DNA of 64,000 nucleotides, from NCBI GenBank assembly GCA_029255685.2, contig CM055312.2, forward strand, positions 28,118,203 through 28,182,202, in the 5' to 3' direction. Shown one piece after another: positions 22,801 to 33,754 of this stretch. Numbering within the stretch: position 1 is the first letter of the stretch; every line of letters begins with the position of its first letter. The notes below the pieces were generated by a model. The model did no database searches. It was not told the DNA's origin and saw only the letters and a list, made by a program, of their open reading frames with translations. This DNA is from Silene conica (Eukaryota > Streptophyta > Magnoliopsida > Caryophyllales > Caryophyllaceae). The translations under genes and the position numbers were made by a program.

Positions 22801-24222
22801 CTGTCGCGTTTAACGCAACAGGAGGGGGATGATTCTCTTCCCATTAACGATTCATTTGCTGATGATTCCTTATATTCTGTTAATGTTTTTTCTGTGACTT
22901 CTTTGCATTCTAAAGATGGTGTTGAACCTTGGTTTGCAGATTATGCCAACTTTGCAGTTAATCAGAAGCTGCCACCAGGCTTGTCTTATCAGCAGCGGAA
23001 ACGATTCCTACATGATGCACGACAATACTTTTGGGATGACCCTTACCTCTTCAAAGAGTCTGCGGACAGAATCTACCGACGATGTATTCCACAGTGGGAA
23101 ACACGAGCTATTCTGGAGGGTTGTCATTCAGCTCCGAATGGAGGGCACCACGACCCATCTCGGACCGTGGCTAAGGTATGGCAATCTGGTTTTTATTGGC
23201 CTACTCTTTTTGCTGACACTAAGACTTTTGTTTCTAGCTGTGATGCATGCCAGAGGATGGGAAATATTTCCAAGAGACACGAGATGCCACAAAATGGCAT
23301 TTTAGAGGTGGAAATTTTCGATGTGTGGGCCATCGATTATCAAGGCCTATTCCCGTCTAGCCAAGGTAACAGGTATATCCCCGTGGCTGTAAATTATGTG
23401 TCTAAGTGGGTGGAAGCCATTGCCACTCCCAATTGTGATGCTAAGACCGTGATTAAGCTGTTCCGTAAGATCATCTTCCCACGTTTCGGGGTTCCTAGAG
23501 TCGTCATTAGTGACCGGGGTATGCATTTTCGTGACCGTAATTTAGAAACCTTATTGTCTAAATATGGGGTCAAGCATCGTCTAGGTTTGGGGTATCACCC
23601 TCAAACTAGTGCACATGTCGAGGTCTCTAATAGGGAACTGAAGGAAATTTTAGGTAAGGTCGTGTCTAAATCACGGAAAGATTGAATTTCTAAATTGGAA
23701 GACACATTGTGGGCATATAGGACCGCTTTTAAGACACCCATTGGTGCTTCACCGTATCGTATGGTTTACGGGAAGTCTTGTCATTTGCGCGTAGAGCTAG
23801 AACATAAAGCTTCGTGGGATGTCCGTCAGCTTAATTATGATGCTAATTTGTGTGGTGAGAAACGGTTGTTGCAGCTAGATGCGCTTGAGGAGTTTCGTCT
23901 GAACGCTTATGATAGCTCCCGTATTTACAAGGAGAAAACGAAGCGATGGCATGACAAGCGCATTATACCACGAGAATTTCAGATTGGACAAAAGGTGTTG
24001 CTGTTTAACTCCCGGTTAAGACTGTTTCCCGGGAAGTTGAGATCGCGATGGAGTGGACCATACATGGTTACCGGTGTCAACCAATTCGGTTCTGTTGAGA
24101 TAGAAGGATCTACCGGAAATCGTTTTAAGGTCAACGGTCACCAACTTAAACATTATTATGGAACGGATGATGTTGTGGGATGCGTCGAAAAGTACTTTTT
24201 CGACGAATTTGACGAGCATGCT
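19845..24222 (+). pseudogene. Athila-A rest of gag, protease, RT, RNase H and integrase, decayed
   Basis: Pieces in three frames. The gag C-terminus (19845-20370) has a Ser/Arg repeat and a TAA at 20134. After a frame change near 20350 and a TGA near 20545 comes the protease with an intact catalytic motif CDLGASVSV (about 20680), then RT with CINYRQLN, YLDGYSGF and the catalytic FMDD (22029-22040). The frame is lost near 22095 and again near 22290, where about 7 bases are missing between FLGHA and YRRF-type sequence. RNase H ([25 protein letters not shown]) and integrase (zinc motif with GGHHD and [12 protein letters not shown] residues in [15 protein letters not shown] and [13 protein letters not shown]) follow, with a TGG-to-TGA type stop at 23683-23685. 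The integrase C-terminus ends near 24222 where a minus-strand LTR begins. No envelope-like gene is visible. Confidence 0.92.
20010..20260 (+). repeat. Array of TCTCGATCGA palindromes within gag
   Basis: About nine copies of CTCGATCGA-type palindromes spaced about 20-40 bp apart. They encode recurrent Ser-Arg-Ser (SSRS) steps, for example EKSSRS and DKSSRS. Between the palindromes the sequence varies, so the palindrome, rather than the peptide, looks like the repeated unit. Confidence 0.85.
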
Positions 24223-24288
24223 TGTAACACCCCCATTTATTTAAGAGCCTTTAGCAAGACATTCTCAAATAAATAGAGCTGTTACCAT

Positions 24289-24303
24289 CTCGGAATGTCC
24301 GAG
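24289..24303 (-). promoter_or_regulatory. Conserved LTR stem-loop, copy 4
   Basis: On the minus strand CTCGG-ACATT-CCGAG, then ATGGTAACA. The stem is the same as in the Tekay-like LTRs but the loop is different. Confidence 0.6.
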
Positions 24304-25353
24304 GTAGTGAATAAACAAAGTAAAACAACCAAACTACTTTATAAAAAGTGATAAAATTTAAACTTGGTTATTACAGTTACTACATAACAGAAAAGAAAAT
24401 ACAACTGATGACTTCTCTAGATGTGATATAATTCTAAGTTGGTCCAAAGTACGCATCTTACATTCCTGCCCCAGCTCCTAGCTCATCTGTCTCTGATCTG
24501 CAGAATCTACTCCCCATTCCGGATCATCGTAGGTGTACACGAATACACTGTCAACCTCGCGGTTGAGTAGGGTAACACAATAATTATAATGCAACAATTA
24601 TGATATGCAAATACAATGATATGCTCGAGCTCAATCTAAATCTCAATTCTCAATCTCAAACTCATACCCTTGCACCAAGTCATACCAAACCTCCCGGCAG
24701 ACTATAATCGGTCGTCACCGAACACCAGCTCGATATCTGATAAGATACCAGGCCTGGTCTGCAGAACCACCCTGGGCTTTATATCAGAACAATATCTGAC
24801 CATAAATTTCTCAGTAACCAATGCATATGCTATGCTCATGAATGCCACAATATAATTATTTAATCATGCTATCAAATACTGAAATACTCATGCCATTGCC
24901 AATAATCCACAATGGATCCAATAATCCAAGTAACCTCTAGACTCACGATGGTTCCATGATCTCTCTTACCATTAACTTATTCACAGAACAAGGGATCTTT
25001 CACCAAGGCAGAAGCTTAAGCACGCATCCTAGAACAAGGTTCACGCACTTCCGAAACTCTAACCCAAAATCCTCATTACTATAACATCGAACCTCAAAAC
25101 TCAGGGTACGGTATCTCTATCCTTTAACCCTTTTCCATCGAGGGACCCTAACAAAATCATCCATAACCTTAAATTCTAAACAGATAGATTCCATCAAATT
25201 CATTCCACAGGCATCTCGAAATCCTCAAATCCCAAATTTTATTACCAATAAGTGACATTCAAATTAAGACCTTACTAAAGTAACAACTTCTAAATCCTCA
25301 GGTTTCTAACCACTTAACAACAGTATTCACTCCAAAGAAAAGTTCTAAAAAAG

Positions 25354-25358
25354 TGACA
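25354..25358 (+). repeat. Target-site duplication TGACA, left copy
   Basis: TGACA lies before the Athila-B 5' LTR and again at 33755-33759 after the 3' LTR. Confidence 0.93.
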
Positions 25359-26720
25359 TGATGTGTCTTATTTCTATATGATTTTCACCCCTCTTTTAGC
25401 TCATTTTTACATGATTATTTGCACTTTAGGAAGTGAGTTTATGAGCTAATTCCGTGTTGTAGGTTTTTTGCATGTTTTGTTGCATTTTGTAGGAAACGGA
25501 GCAAGTTACGACCTTTTTCTATCATTTTGGCATTCACCGAGCACCACGAAGCTACTTGGAGCGAGTTTTGGCCATGTAAGGGCGTTTTGGGAAGATTCAC
25601 TCATTCCCGAAGAAGAAGAAATGAAATTTGGTTGTTACTAGCTTGGACAAAGAAAGTGAGAACTAGTAAAGAAAAGAAGAGATTGCAAGGTCCCCTGATT
25701 GCTGTTCGAACCCCAGAATTTTGGGGTTTGATACCTGAGCAATTCTTGGACTCAAATGCTGCGCCCCCTAAGACTGTTTGGTCCCCGGATCTTCGGGGAT
25801 TGTGCAACTGAGCAACTCTTCACTTTCCTAGCAAGTTTGTTTATATAAACTCATCACTAGAGAACTTTTTATTCATGCTTTTCATACATTTCCCTAAATC
25901 TACAAAAACCTAGTTTTCTTTATGTTCTTAGTTTTTTTAATTATCAACATTTACGCTTTAATTCCGGGTTTTATTTGAAGATTACTTTGCTCTTAATAAT
26001 CAAGTTCGTGTTCTAATTTCCTTAAGTTGGTAATTTCTATTCTTTCTTTTATATTATCATCTTAATTCCAATTTATATATTGTTATCATGTTTATGTTAA
26101 TCAAATCAATCTTTGTTAGTTTATATATTATCATGAGTGAGTAGTCTTATAATCTAGGGTTTAGGGAAGCCATGTTAGATTAGTAATTGATAATTGTTGA
26201 ATTGAGATTTATTATTATCAATTTGTTGTTTCTATAACATGCTTGTTATGTATTGTTAACCTTTGATTCTTGATCACAATTATTGGTTATCTTGTTAATT
26301 CTTTTTCTAAGATCGAAAGCCTGGAATGGAATTTGCCTAAGCATGTTTTGTAACGCGACCTAGTAAGTGCGAGAGCCCGCTAGTAATCGTTCTAAGACTA
26401 GTAATAAAATCAAGAGATAATTGCTAATAAGTCTAGACAACTTTTGATCATATGTTTCCCCAATTCGACATCAATTATTGCTAATTTACATGTGTGAACC
26501 TATTTCCCTAGATCTTTTTTCATCATTGTTTTATATCTCAATTTGTTATCGTTTTAATCATCAAACCAAACAATCCATTGAACCAACCTTGATAGAATTC
26601 TAACCATAGCTTGTCATATTGCATCTACCGTCTCCCTGAGATCGACCCCTACTTCCTTATCTACATTTATTTGTTAGTTAAGCCTAGGGTATCTTTGTTA
26701 GGTACGCGATAAGCCTATCA
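25359..26720 (+). mobile_element. Athila-B 5' LTR
   Basis: Starts TGATGTGTCTTATTTC and ends GATAAGCCTATCA. It contains a pair of short hairpins at about 25717-25800 (CCCCAGAATTTTGGGG and CCCCGGATCTTCGGGG). Confidence 0.94.
25713..25800 (+). repeat. Paired-hairpin module in the Athila-B LTR
   Basis: Two palindromes, CCCCA-loop-TGGGG and CCCCG-loop-CGGGG, flank a TGCGCCCCCTA motif. The same module is in the 3' LTR (about 32748-32835) and, in inverted orientation, in the internal region at 29901-29995. Confidence 0.7.
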
Positions 26721-26725
26721 AATTT

Positions 26726-26743
26726 TGGCGCCGTTGCCGGGGA
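26726..26743 (+). other. Athila-B primer binding site (tRNA-Asp)
   Basis: TGGCGCCGTTGCCGGGGA, complementary to the 3' end of tRNA-Asp, five bases after the LTR end. Confidence 0.93.
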
Positions 26744-26854
26744 GCACGGTTTTCTTGCTTTGTGATTAGTTGAATTTTATCTTGTTTTTCCTTGTCTTAA
26801 GGAACACTTGTTCCTTGAGACCATTACTTACAATCCTCTCTAGATTGTTGTCTT

Positions 26855-28564
26855 ATGCCCAGGTCCTCACGGATTGGTGAACTACTTCCGGTTGATCCCG
26901 AGCCCGAGAAAACCTTGCGTAGACGACAACGTTTCTTGAAGGAAATTTCTGAAGCTGCAACTCTTGCACAACTTGAAAGTGCGAGAAAATCCCATTTAGA
27001 AGATCTTCAAATTCTCGAGGAAGGAGAATTTTCCAATTCACAACCAATAAGGAAGATGGTTCGTTTATCCGATCATTCTAAGCCCACCGCGGCTATGCTT
27101 CCTAGGGGTATTGCTACTGCCCAAATTGATGCGGCAAATTTTGAGATCAAGCCGGCTTTTATTAGCCTTGTTGAGAGAAAGCAATTCGGTGGAGGTCCAT
27201 TGGAAGATCCTAATTTGCACATCACAAATTTTTGTGATTATTGCTCGATGATTAGGCAAACGGGTGTGACACAAGAGCAGATAAGGGAGATACTCTTCCC
27301 TTTTTCATTGAGAGACAGCGCCAAGTTGTGGATTAATAGCCTTGATAGGACCGCTTTGGGGATCACCAACTGGGAAACATTAGCTCTCGCATTTTATCAA
27401 AAATATTTTCCATCGGAAAAGACCCAACAATTGAGAAGCCAAATCACGGGGTTCCGTAAAAATGGTAATGAAAGCTTGTTTGAAGCATGGGAGAGATATA
27501 AAGAGTTACAAAGGCAATGTCCTCATCATGGGTTGGATCCTTGGTTTCTTGCAATCACATTCTACAATGGTTGTTGTGCCGAATCACGCCGAGTTTTGGA
27601 CTCCGCTAACAATGGGAGATTCGACCAAATTGATACGGAACTTGCTCATGCTACCATTGAATCCATGGTGGTGCATGACTCACAATACGCCAACACTCGC
27701 AACATCCCATTCAAGGCAAAGGAAGAGGACCCAAACGTGTCTCTTTTGAAAGCTCAAATAGCTCTCCTCCAACAACAAGTTGATAATCGGGGATCAAGTT
27801 CATCACAAACTTATGAACAAGTCAATGTTACTAGCCAAATTGTGGTGTGTGACGCATGTGGTGGAGCGGGGCATGTTGCACAAGAATGTAAGAATACGGT
27901 TGAACAAGTGAATGCTTATCAAAGTTTCAAACAAAACTTCAATCCTTACTCCGACACCTACAATGAAGCTACAAAGTATCACCCACACTTGTCTTATAAA
28001 AGCACCAATGTGCTAAATCCACAACATCAAAATCAACATGTCCCACAACAACAAAGGCAAGCTCAAGTCCCACCACCCGGTTTTCAACACCAAATTCACA
28101 GACCCCAACAAAATTTCCAACAAAACTTTCAGCAAGGATTTCAACAACCTTTTCAAAATCAACAAGTTCAAGGTCAATCATCAAATTCTCAACAAAATAA
28201 TCAACAAATGAGCAAGCTAGAGGCTTTGATGACACAAGTGGTTGAGACACAAAAGAACATGGCCACCCACATTCAAAAGAGTGACCAAGCTAGGGATGCA
28301 ACCATCAAAATTCTTGAAACCCAAATCGCTCAACTTGCCACTTCCAATGCTCAAAGACAACAAGGTCAATTCCCACCTCAAGGTGCACAACCTCATGACA
28401 CCATAAATGTCATCAATGGTGAACCCCCAATGCCAAATGTTGATGATGGGGTAGTTGGTAAGAAACACGATGGTGGAAACAAGGTTGATAGCTCCAAAAA
28501 AAGTGAGGAGTCCCAGAAAGTTGATGAGCCAATAGTGGTGGAAGATGTGGAGGATAAGCCTTGA
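26855..28564 (+). CDS. Athila-B gag
   Basis: An open frame of 569 codons from ATG 26855. The gag domain is clear around residues 100-250: FPFSLRDSAKLWINSLDRTA, AFYQKYFPSEKTQQLRSQI and ESLFEAWERYKELQRQCPHH. A CCHC zinc knuckle (CDACGGAGHVAQEC) follows near residue 330, then a Gln-rich stretch of about 100 residues (QQNFQQGFQQPFQNQQ). The stop TGA at 28562 lies inside what would normally be a longer gag-pol frame, since the same frame continues with related sequence to 28870. The gag could still make particles. Its retained frame, compared with the lost enzymes, is compatible with a role in packaging, but that is inference. Confidence 0.85.
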   Translation: MPRSSRIGELLPVDPEPEKTLRRRQRFLKEISEAATLAQLESARKSHLEDLQILEEGEFSNSQPIRKMVRLSDHSKPTAAMLPRGIATAQIDAANFEIKPAFISLVERKQFGGGPLEDPNLHITNFCDYCSMIRQTGVTQEQIREILFPFSLRDSAKLWINSLDRTALGITNWETLALAFYQKYFPSEKTQQLRSQITGFRKNGNESLFEAWERYKELQRQCPHHGLDPWFLAITFYNGCCAESRRVLDSANNGRFDQIDTELAHATIESMVVHDSQYANTRNIPFKAKEEDPNVSLLKAQIALLQQQVDNRGSSSSQTYEQVNVTSQIVVCDACGGAGHVAQECKNTVEQVNAYQSFKQNFNPYSDTYNEATKYHPHLSYKSTNVLNPQHQNQHVPQQQRQAQVPPPGFQHQIHRPQQNFQQNFQQGFQQPFQNQQVQGQSSNSQQNNQQMSKLEALMTQVVETQKNMATHIQKSDQARDATIKILETQIAQLATSNAQRQQGQFPPQGAQPHDTINVINGEPPMPNVDDGVVGKKHDGGNKVDSSKKSEESQKVDEPIVVEDVEDKP

Positions 28565-29687
28565 AAAGTGGATGACAAAGCTAAGGAGCCGGAGAAAATT
28601 CAAGTGTCATTTCCACATCGTTTGGCACAAGCTCAAAGAGAAACCCGACTTGGTAAGTTCATGGAAATGATGAAGAACCTCAAGGTAACTATCCTTTATC
28701 TAAAACTTATCACTCAAATACCTTCATATACTAAATTCATGAAGGAGATTTTAACTAAGAAGAGGACTATTGACAGTATTGAGACATTGGCTTACACTTC
28801 CGAGTATGGTGCTTATTTGAAAAACTTGTCCCCTCCTAAGTTAAAAGATCCCGGAAGTTTTTCCATACCATGAACCATAAGCACTTTTCCAATTGATAAA
28901 GCTCTATGTTACCTTGGTGCAAGTGTAAGTGTCAAGCCTTACTCGATATGCGAAAAAACTGAATTTAGGAGCTCTTAAGTGTACTAGTGTCACCCTACAA
29001 ATGGCGGACCGTTCTATCAAATGCCCCTTGGGTGTTTTGGAGGATGTTCCCGTCAAGGTAGGGAAGTTTTTCATTTCAGTTGACTTTATCGTGCTTGACA
29101 TTGCCGAAGATGCGCAAATTCCCATAATCTTGGGTAGACCATTCTTACACACCGCGGGTGCATTGATAGATGTTAAGAATGGTAAGTTGACTCTAGCCGT
29201 AGGGGATGAGAAGGTGACATATAGTTTGAGTCGTGGTCATAAGAGTCCAATGCTGGAGGAATCATGCTATGCTATGAATAATGCTAACCCCTTGTCTCAA
29301 TCTTTGAGCAAGGATGTGGAAATTTCTTTGAGCTCTTGTGCAGGAAATGGTGAAACGTTGAGCAACGGAAAGAAGGTTTTGGTGGAAGAGGAAGTTCTTG
29401 CAAGGTCCCAACCATTTAAGGAGATGGTGAAGAATCGAAGTCAGAAGGAGCTTATCAAGGATGGTCTCAATGTTGGTGACAAAGTGCTTATGTACAATCC
29501 TCGAAAGAAGGTTGCCCCAGGCCCTTATATCATCCTTAGTGATGACAAGATTAGGTCATTTGAAGTATTGGCCACGGGTGGAGAGAAGATCAAAGCTAGT
29601 GGCCATTATTTGCGGCCTTATCGTGAAGAAGCAATGGTCGGAATGGTGGAGGAAGTTTTCTTGAAACTTCCGGATTTTAAAACTTAA
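28565..29687 (+). pseudogene. Athila-B protease remnant fused to the integrase tail
   Basis: After the gag stop the frame runs to a TGA at 28871 (PPKLKDPGSFSIP). The protease motif then reads CYLGASVSV, with Tyr where the catalytic Asp belongs. A frame change near 28945 leads to a 252-codon segment (28929-29687) holding the rest of the protease (LGVLEDVPVKVGKFF, VLDIAED, ILGRPFLHTAGALIDV). At about 29340-29460 it passes directly to the end of integrase (VGDKVLMYNPRKKVAPGPY, SGHYLRPYREE). RT, RNase H and the integrase catalytic core are missing, which marks the deletion junction. The segment downstream of the junction still has an open frame. Confidence 0.85.
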
Positions 29688-29900
29688 AATTTTTGAGACA
29701 TTTTGTCTAGCAAGACTTTAAATTGCGCTTCTAGGGAGTCAACCCGAGTTTAGCTAGTTTTTAATTTTTGTTTACTTCTTTTGTTTTTTTTTAATGCCTT
29801 AGAGTATGTAAGGAATGATGCCTAAATGTGCTTATTGTTAATTTTGTAGGTGTCTCAAGTTGATGTTTTCTTCGTCTTGCGGAGGAGATAGCTAGCGGTT

Positions 29901-29995
29901 TTGAACCCCACGAAATTGGGGTTTAAACAAGAGTAGGGGGCGCAACATTTTAAAGCTTGAGAATCAGCGCGTTGGAACCCCGAGATGTCGGGGAT
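29901..29995 (-). repeat. Paired-hairpin module, inverted copy
   Basis: ACCCCA-loop-TGGGGT and CCCCGA-loop-TCGGGG palindromes lie around TAGGGGGCGCA. The central motif is the reverse complement of the TGCGCCCCCTA seen in both LTR copies, so this copy is inverted relative to the LTR module. Confidence 0.65.
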
Positions 29996-31581
29996 CAAAC
30001 GTTTCTTGGGGGCGGAACAATCTCTTTTAAAAAGAAAAGGAAAAAAAAGCAAACACAAAAAGCGACAAGAAGAGTTTTCATGTGAAATCAAAAAGAAACA
30101 AAATAAAATCTCTTCTCTACTGCCGCCATCAAATCCCTCCCCCAAACCCCCGACTGCCGCCACCAGCCGGGCGCCACCAGCCCCATCCCACACTGCAGTC
30201 GCCGCCACTTCCGCAACCCCCGACACACCTTCCGCCGCACGCTGCTGCCCTGTCGTCTACCGCGCGCTGTTGCTGATCCCGCGCGCTTCTGCTACTCTAC
30301 TCTCTACCGCCGTTTCACGCTACTGCCGGCGACTGCTGCCGCCATCTACTGCCGTCCACCGTGCTGCTGCCGCCGGCCAGCCTACTTTTCCTTCTCCATT
30401 CACTTACCATTCCAAATTTCTCTCATCCTAACCCTAATTTCGAATTGGGTTTATTTTGTGACGGATTTTCACTATACAATCTATTTTTGGTATTGATTTC
30501 ATGTTGTTATTGTGTTATTCGCTGAACACTTACGCTCTTTATCGATATTGTGATTGTTTTTCACTCTCTTTGTGTTCTAATTTGCGACCTTTTTAGATTT
30601 CCACCTCATAATGCCTTCAAAAGGGACAAAGAAGAGAGCTAGGCCGGAAAATACGGAGAGTCCTACCGTTGTACAAGTGGTACTTCTGGTGCTCAAGAGG
30701 ACGGTGGAGCTGATGACGGGGAGACACGCTGATTTGCTATCACTCATCCCCTTGTACATACTAGCTTGGGGGAGACTAGATAGTCTAGTAAGCATCTTTA
30801 TTTCCCTTGCATTTTCGTTGTTCTCCCCTTTCCCCATTAAACATTTTGTCTTGCTGGATTATGTGTGAGAACCGTTTCTACGGTTTGATGGTTGTTCCTT
30901 GTTCAGCACATTAGGGACAATGTGATGTTTAGCTTGGGGGAGGGATTTGCATCTTGTTAGAGCATGTTAGTTTAGCTTGCATGTAGTTTCTTCATAAAAA
31001 AATTCAAAAATCAAAAAATTTGAAAAATTGTGTGCTTTCCATGAAATTTTGTGATGCTTGCCCTCACTTTTGCTCCTTAATTTCTCTCTTTGCTTATCCC
31101 AATTGTAGCTTCATAGCTATTTGAATCACATTTATTGACGGGATTTTTGCAAACATGGGGATGTCTTGACATAGTGGGTGAGGGATGGAATTTGGACCTA
31201 TTAGGCTTGATCTTGATATTGGCAACCTACAAAACTTTGAAAGGTAGAGCCTCCTTAGACCGGTGCATCTATACCCGGTCTCACTTAGGTGTGTGTAGGT
31301 CTCCTTGTGGTGTGCGTTACATCAAAACGCACAAGTATGGTCTTTATTCCATTTTTTATGAGCATTGCATTCATAATTTGCAAGCATTTGAACTTTGTTG
31401 CCCATTTTCACCCTTATATACGTTTTCTCATATCTAGCTACATTTAAACTTGCCTACCTTGTCAAGTTAGTAGCTTTATCATTGGTGTTTGGGTGCTCAT
31501 TTGGGATATATGGTCCATTTTTGTGTCATTGTGAGCTTGGTAAGACGGAATTACTGATTTCCGTGTCTCGTTTTATTCTTG

Positions 31582-31760
31582 AGTTGAAGAAAGAAAATTG
31601 AAAATAAATAATGTGAAAAAAAAAGAAGAATGAAAAAAAATGATGTGAAGAAAAAAGAGAATTGAAATACAAGAAGAAAAAAATTGAAAGAGTTGAAAAA
31701 TATGAAAAAAGAAGCATGAAATTGAGTTGTTGAAAAGAAAAGAGAAGAAGAGGTTTTGTG
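31582..31760 (+). repeat. Purine-rich low-complexity tract
   Basis: About 180 bp that is almost only A and G with scattered T, built from GAAAAAAG-like runs. A similar tract in the opposite orientation occurs in the Athila-like fragment near 36430-36500. Confidence 0.8.
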
Positions 31761-32384
31761 ATTTAGCTTCCATGTTTTATATCACAAGTATTCGGGAAGT
31801 TTACACTTGATTTGTCATGAAAAGAAGTCAATATACTACTTTTGACTTCAAGCCTCCTACTTTGGATGGGTTTGGGATTTGGATTGAGCATCCATGCATT
31901 CATTGGTTAGTTGCTAGCTTGACTTAGCTCCACTTACCATAATTCATATGTTCCCCTTTCTTACCAATCACCATAGCCTTCCTCTAATCCTTCGCTTCTT
32001 CTTTTTATGCTTGCATTTGATTGTTTTGACTCGTGGACTTGGAATGATCACCATATTAGATTGCGGGCACACTCTCATGAGTAGAGTTTAGGAGAGTGTC
32101 ACTCATACAAATCTCCTTTTACATATAAATGTGTGCTTGAGTGTACCGCGAGAGTCCATTGTCAATAAGATCATGCAAGGGCCGAAAAGTTTGAATAAAA
32201 TCTTTCATGCTACGCCGCCATGTAAATCTCATCCATGTTTTTGCACTATCCTTATGCCCACGTTGTTTTGGGATTATGATTCATTACGCTTGTTAGCTTA
32301 TGTTGGGATTTGCAATTGATGAGATTTTGTGCTCCTTACCCTTGTCTTGATATTGTGTGCTTGCTTGGGACAAGCAAGGGTTTA

Positions 32385-32397
32385 GCTTGGGGGAATT
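32385..32397 (+). other. Athila-B polypurine tract
   Basis: GCTTGGGGGAATT precedes the 3' LTR. It is the likely primer for plus-strand synthesis. Confidence 0.75.
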
Positions 32398-33754
32398 TGA
32401 TGTGTCTTATTTCTATATGATTTTCACCCCTCTTTTAGCTCATTTTTACATGATTATTTGCACTTTAGGAGGTGATTTTATGAGCTAATTCCGTGTTGTA
32501 GGTGTTTTGCATGTTTTGTTGCATTTTGTAGGAAACGGAGCAAGTTACGACCTTTTTCTATCATTTTGGCATTCACCGAGCACCACGAGGCTACTTGGAG
32601 AGAGTTTTGGCCATGTAAGGGCGTTTGGGAAGATTCACTCATTCCCGAAGAAGAAGAAATGAAATTTGGTTGTTACTTGGACAAAGAAAGTGAGAACTAG
32701 TAAAGAAAAGAAGAGATTGCAAGGTCCCCTGATTGCTGTTCGAACCCCAGAATCTTGGGGTTTGATACATGAGCAATTCTTGGACTCAAATGCTGCGCCC
32801 CCTAGGACTGTTTGGTCCCCGGATCTTCGGGGATTGTGCAACTGAGCAACTCTTCACTTTCCTAGCAAGTTTGTTTATATAAACTCATCACTAGAGAACT
32901 TTTTATTCATGCTTTTCATACATTTCCCTAAATTTACAAAAACCTAGTTTTCTTTATGTTCTTAGTTTTTTTAATTATCAACATTTACGCTTTAATTCCG
33001 GGTTTTATTTGAAGATTACTTTGCTCTTAATATTCAAGTTCTTGTTCTTATTTCCTTAAGTTGGTAATTTATATTCTTTCTTTTATATTATCATCTTAAT
33101 TCCAATTTATATATTGTTATCATGTTTATGTTAATCAAATCAATCTTTGTTAGTTTATATATTATCATGAGTGAGTAGTCTTATAATCTAGGGTTTAGGG
33201 AAGCCATGTTAGATTAGTAATTGATAATTGTTGAATTGGGATTTATTATTATCAATTTGTTGTTTCTATAACATGCGTGTTATGTATTGTTAACCTTTGA
33301 TTCTTGATCACAATTATTGGTTATCTTGTTAATTCTTTTCCTAAGATCGAAAGCCTGGAATCGAATTTGCATAAGCATGTTTTGTAGCGCGACCTAGTAA
33401 GTGTGAGAGCCCGCTAGTAATCGTTCTAAGACTGGTAATAAAATCGAGAGATAATTGCTAATAAGTCTAGACAACTTTTGATCATATGTTTCCCCAATTC
33501 GACATCAAATATTGCTAATTTACATGTGTGAACCTATTTCCCTAGATCTTTTTTTATCATTGGTTTATATCTCAATTTGTTATCGTTTTAATCATCAAAC
33601 CAAACAATCAATCGAACCGACCTTGATAGAATTCTAACCATAGCTTGTCATATTGCATCTACCGTCTCCCTGAGATCGACCCCTACTTCCTTATCTACAT
33701 TTATTTGTTAGTTAAGCCTAGGGTATCTTTGTTAGGTACGCGATAAGCCTATCA
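32398..33754 (+). mobile_element. Athila-B 3' LTR
   Basis: Starts TGATGTGTC and ends CCTATCA, followed by the TGACA duplication at 33755-33759. It is about 2 percent different from the 5' LTR. Confidence 0.94.

Larger units (their letters stand above)
8625..24222 (+). mobile_element. Athila-A: Athila-clade Ty3/gypsy element, interrupted and decayed
   Basis: The parts in order are a 68-bp stub of the 5' LTR (8625-8692), a tRNA-Asp-type primer binding site (8698-8715), gag (8816-9818), a 10-kb Tekay insertion (9819-19839), then the rest of gag, protease, reverse transcriptase, RNase H and integrase (19845-24222). The gag reading frame rejoins exactly across the Tekay insertion once one copy of the 5-bp duplication is ignored. 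The left LTR is broken by the CACTA element, and the right side is cut off at 24222 by a minus-strand LTR, so no 3' LTR is seen. Frameshifts and stops show it is an old copy. Confidence 0.88.
29688..32397 (+). other. Athila-B 3' noncoding region
   Basis: About 2.7 kb between the last open frame and the 3' LTR. It contains the inverted paired-hairpin module (29901-29995), a GC-rich CCGCC-rich segment (30120-30390) that ends in TCATCCTAACCCTAATTTCG and resembles a leader, and a short frame from 30611 of no known similarity. It also contains GGGACAATGTG near 30912 with AGCTTGGGGGAGGG, a motif common in Athila 3' regions, and a purine-rich tract. I recognise no envelope-like protein. Confidence 0.7.
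25359..33754 (+). mobile_element. Athila-B: complete but internally deleted Athila derivative
   Basis: A bounded element of 8,396 bp with LTRs of 1,362 and 1,357 bp (TGATGTGTC to CCTATCA), a tRNA-Asp primer binding site, gag, a protease remnant, the integrase C-terminal tail, a long 3' noncoding region, a polypurine tract and the duplication TGACA. Reverse transcriptase, RNase H and the integrase core are absent, so it needed another element's enzymes. By eye the LTRs differ by about 30 substitutions and two small indels, roughly 2 percent, older than Tekay-1. It sits inside the long minus-strand LTR. Confidence 0.94.

Noticed and set aside
29985..30431. A Pro/Ala/Ser-rich frame of 148 codons
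   Set aside because: It arises from a CCGCC-rich noncoding block in Athila-B, shows no domain and lies between retroelement parts.
28904..31437. An envelope-like gene in the Athila elements
   Set aside because: No long frame with a signal peptide and membrane segment follows integrase in either Athila element.
31135..31601. Plus-strand frames of 100 and 68 codons in the Athila-B 3' region
   Set aside because: They lie in noncoding retroelement sequence, have no recognisable domain and are interrupted shortly after.
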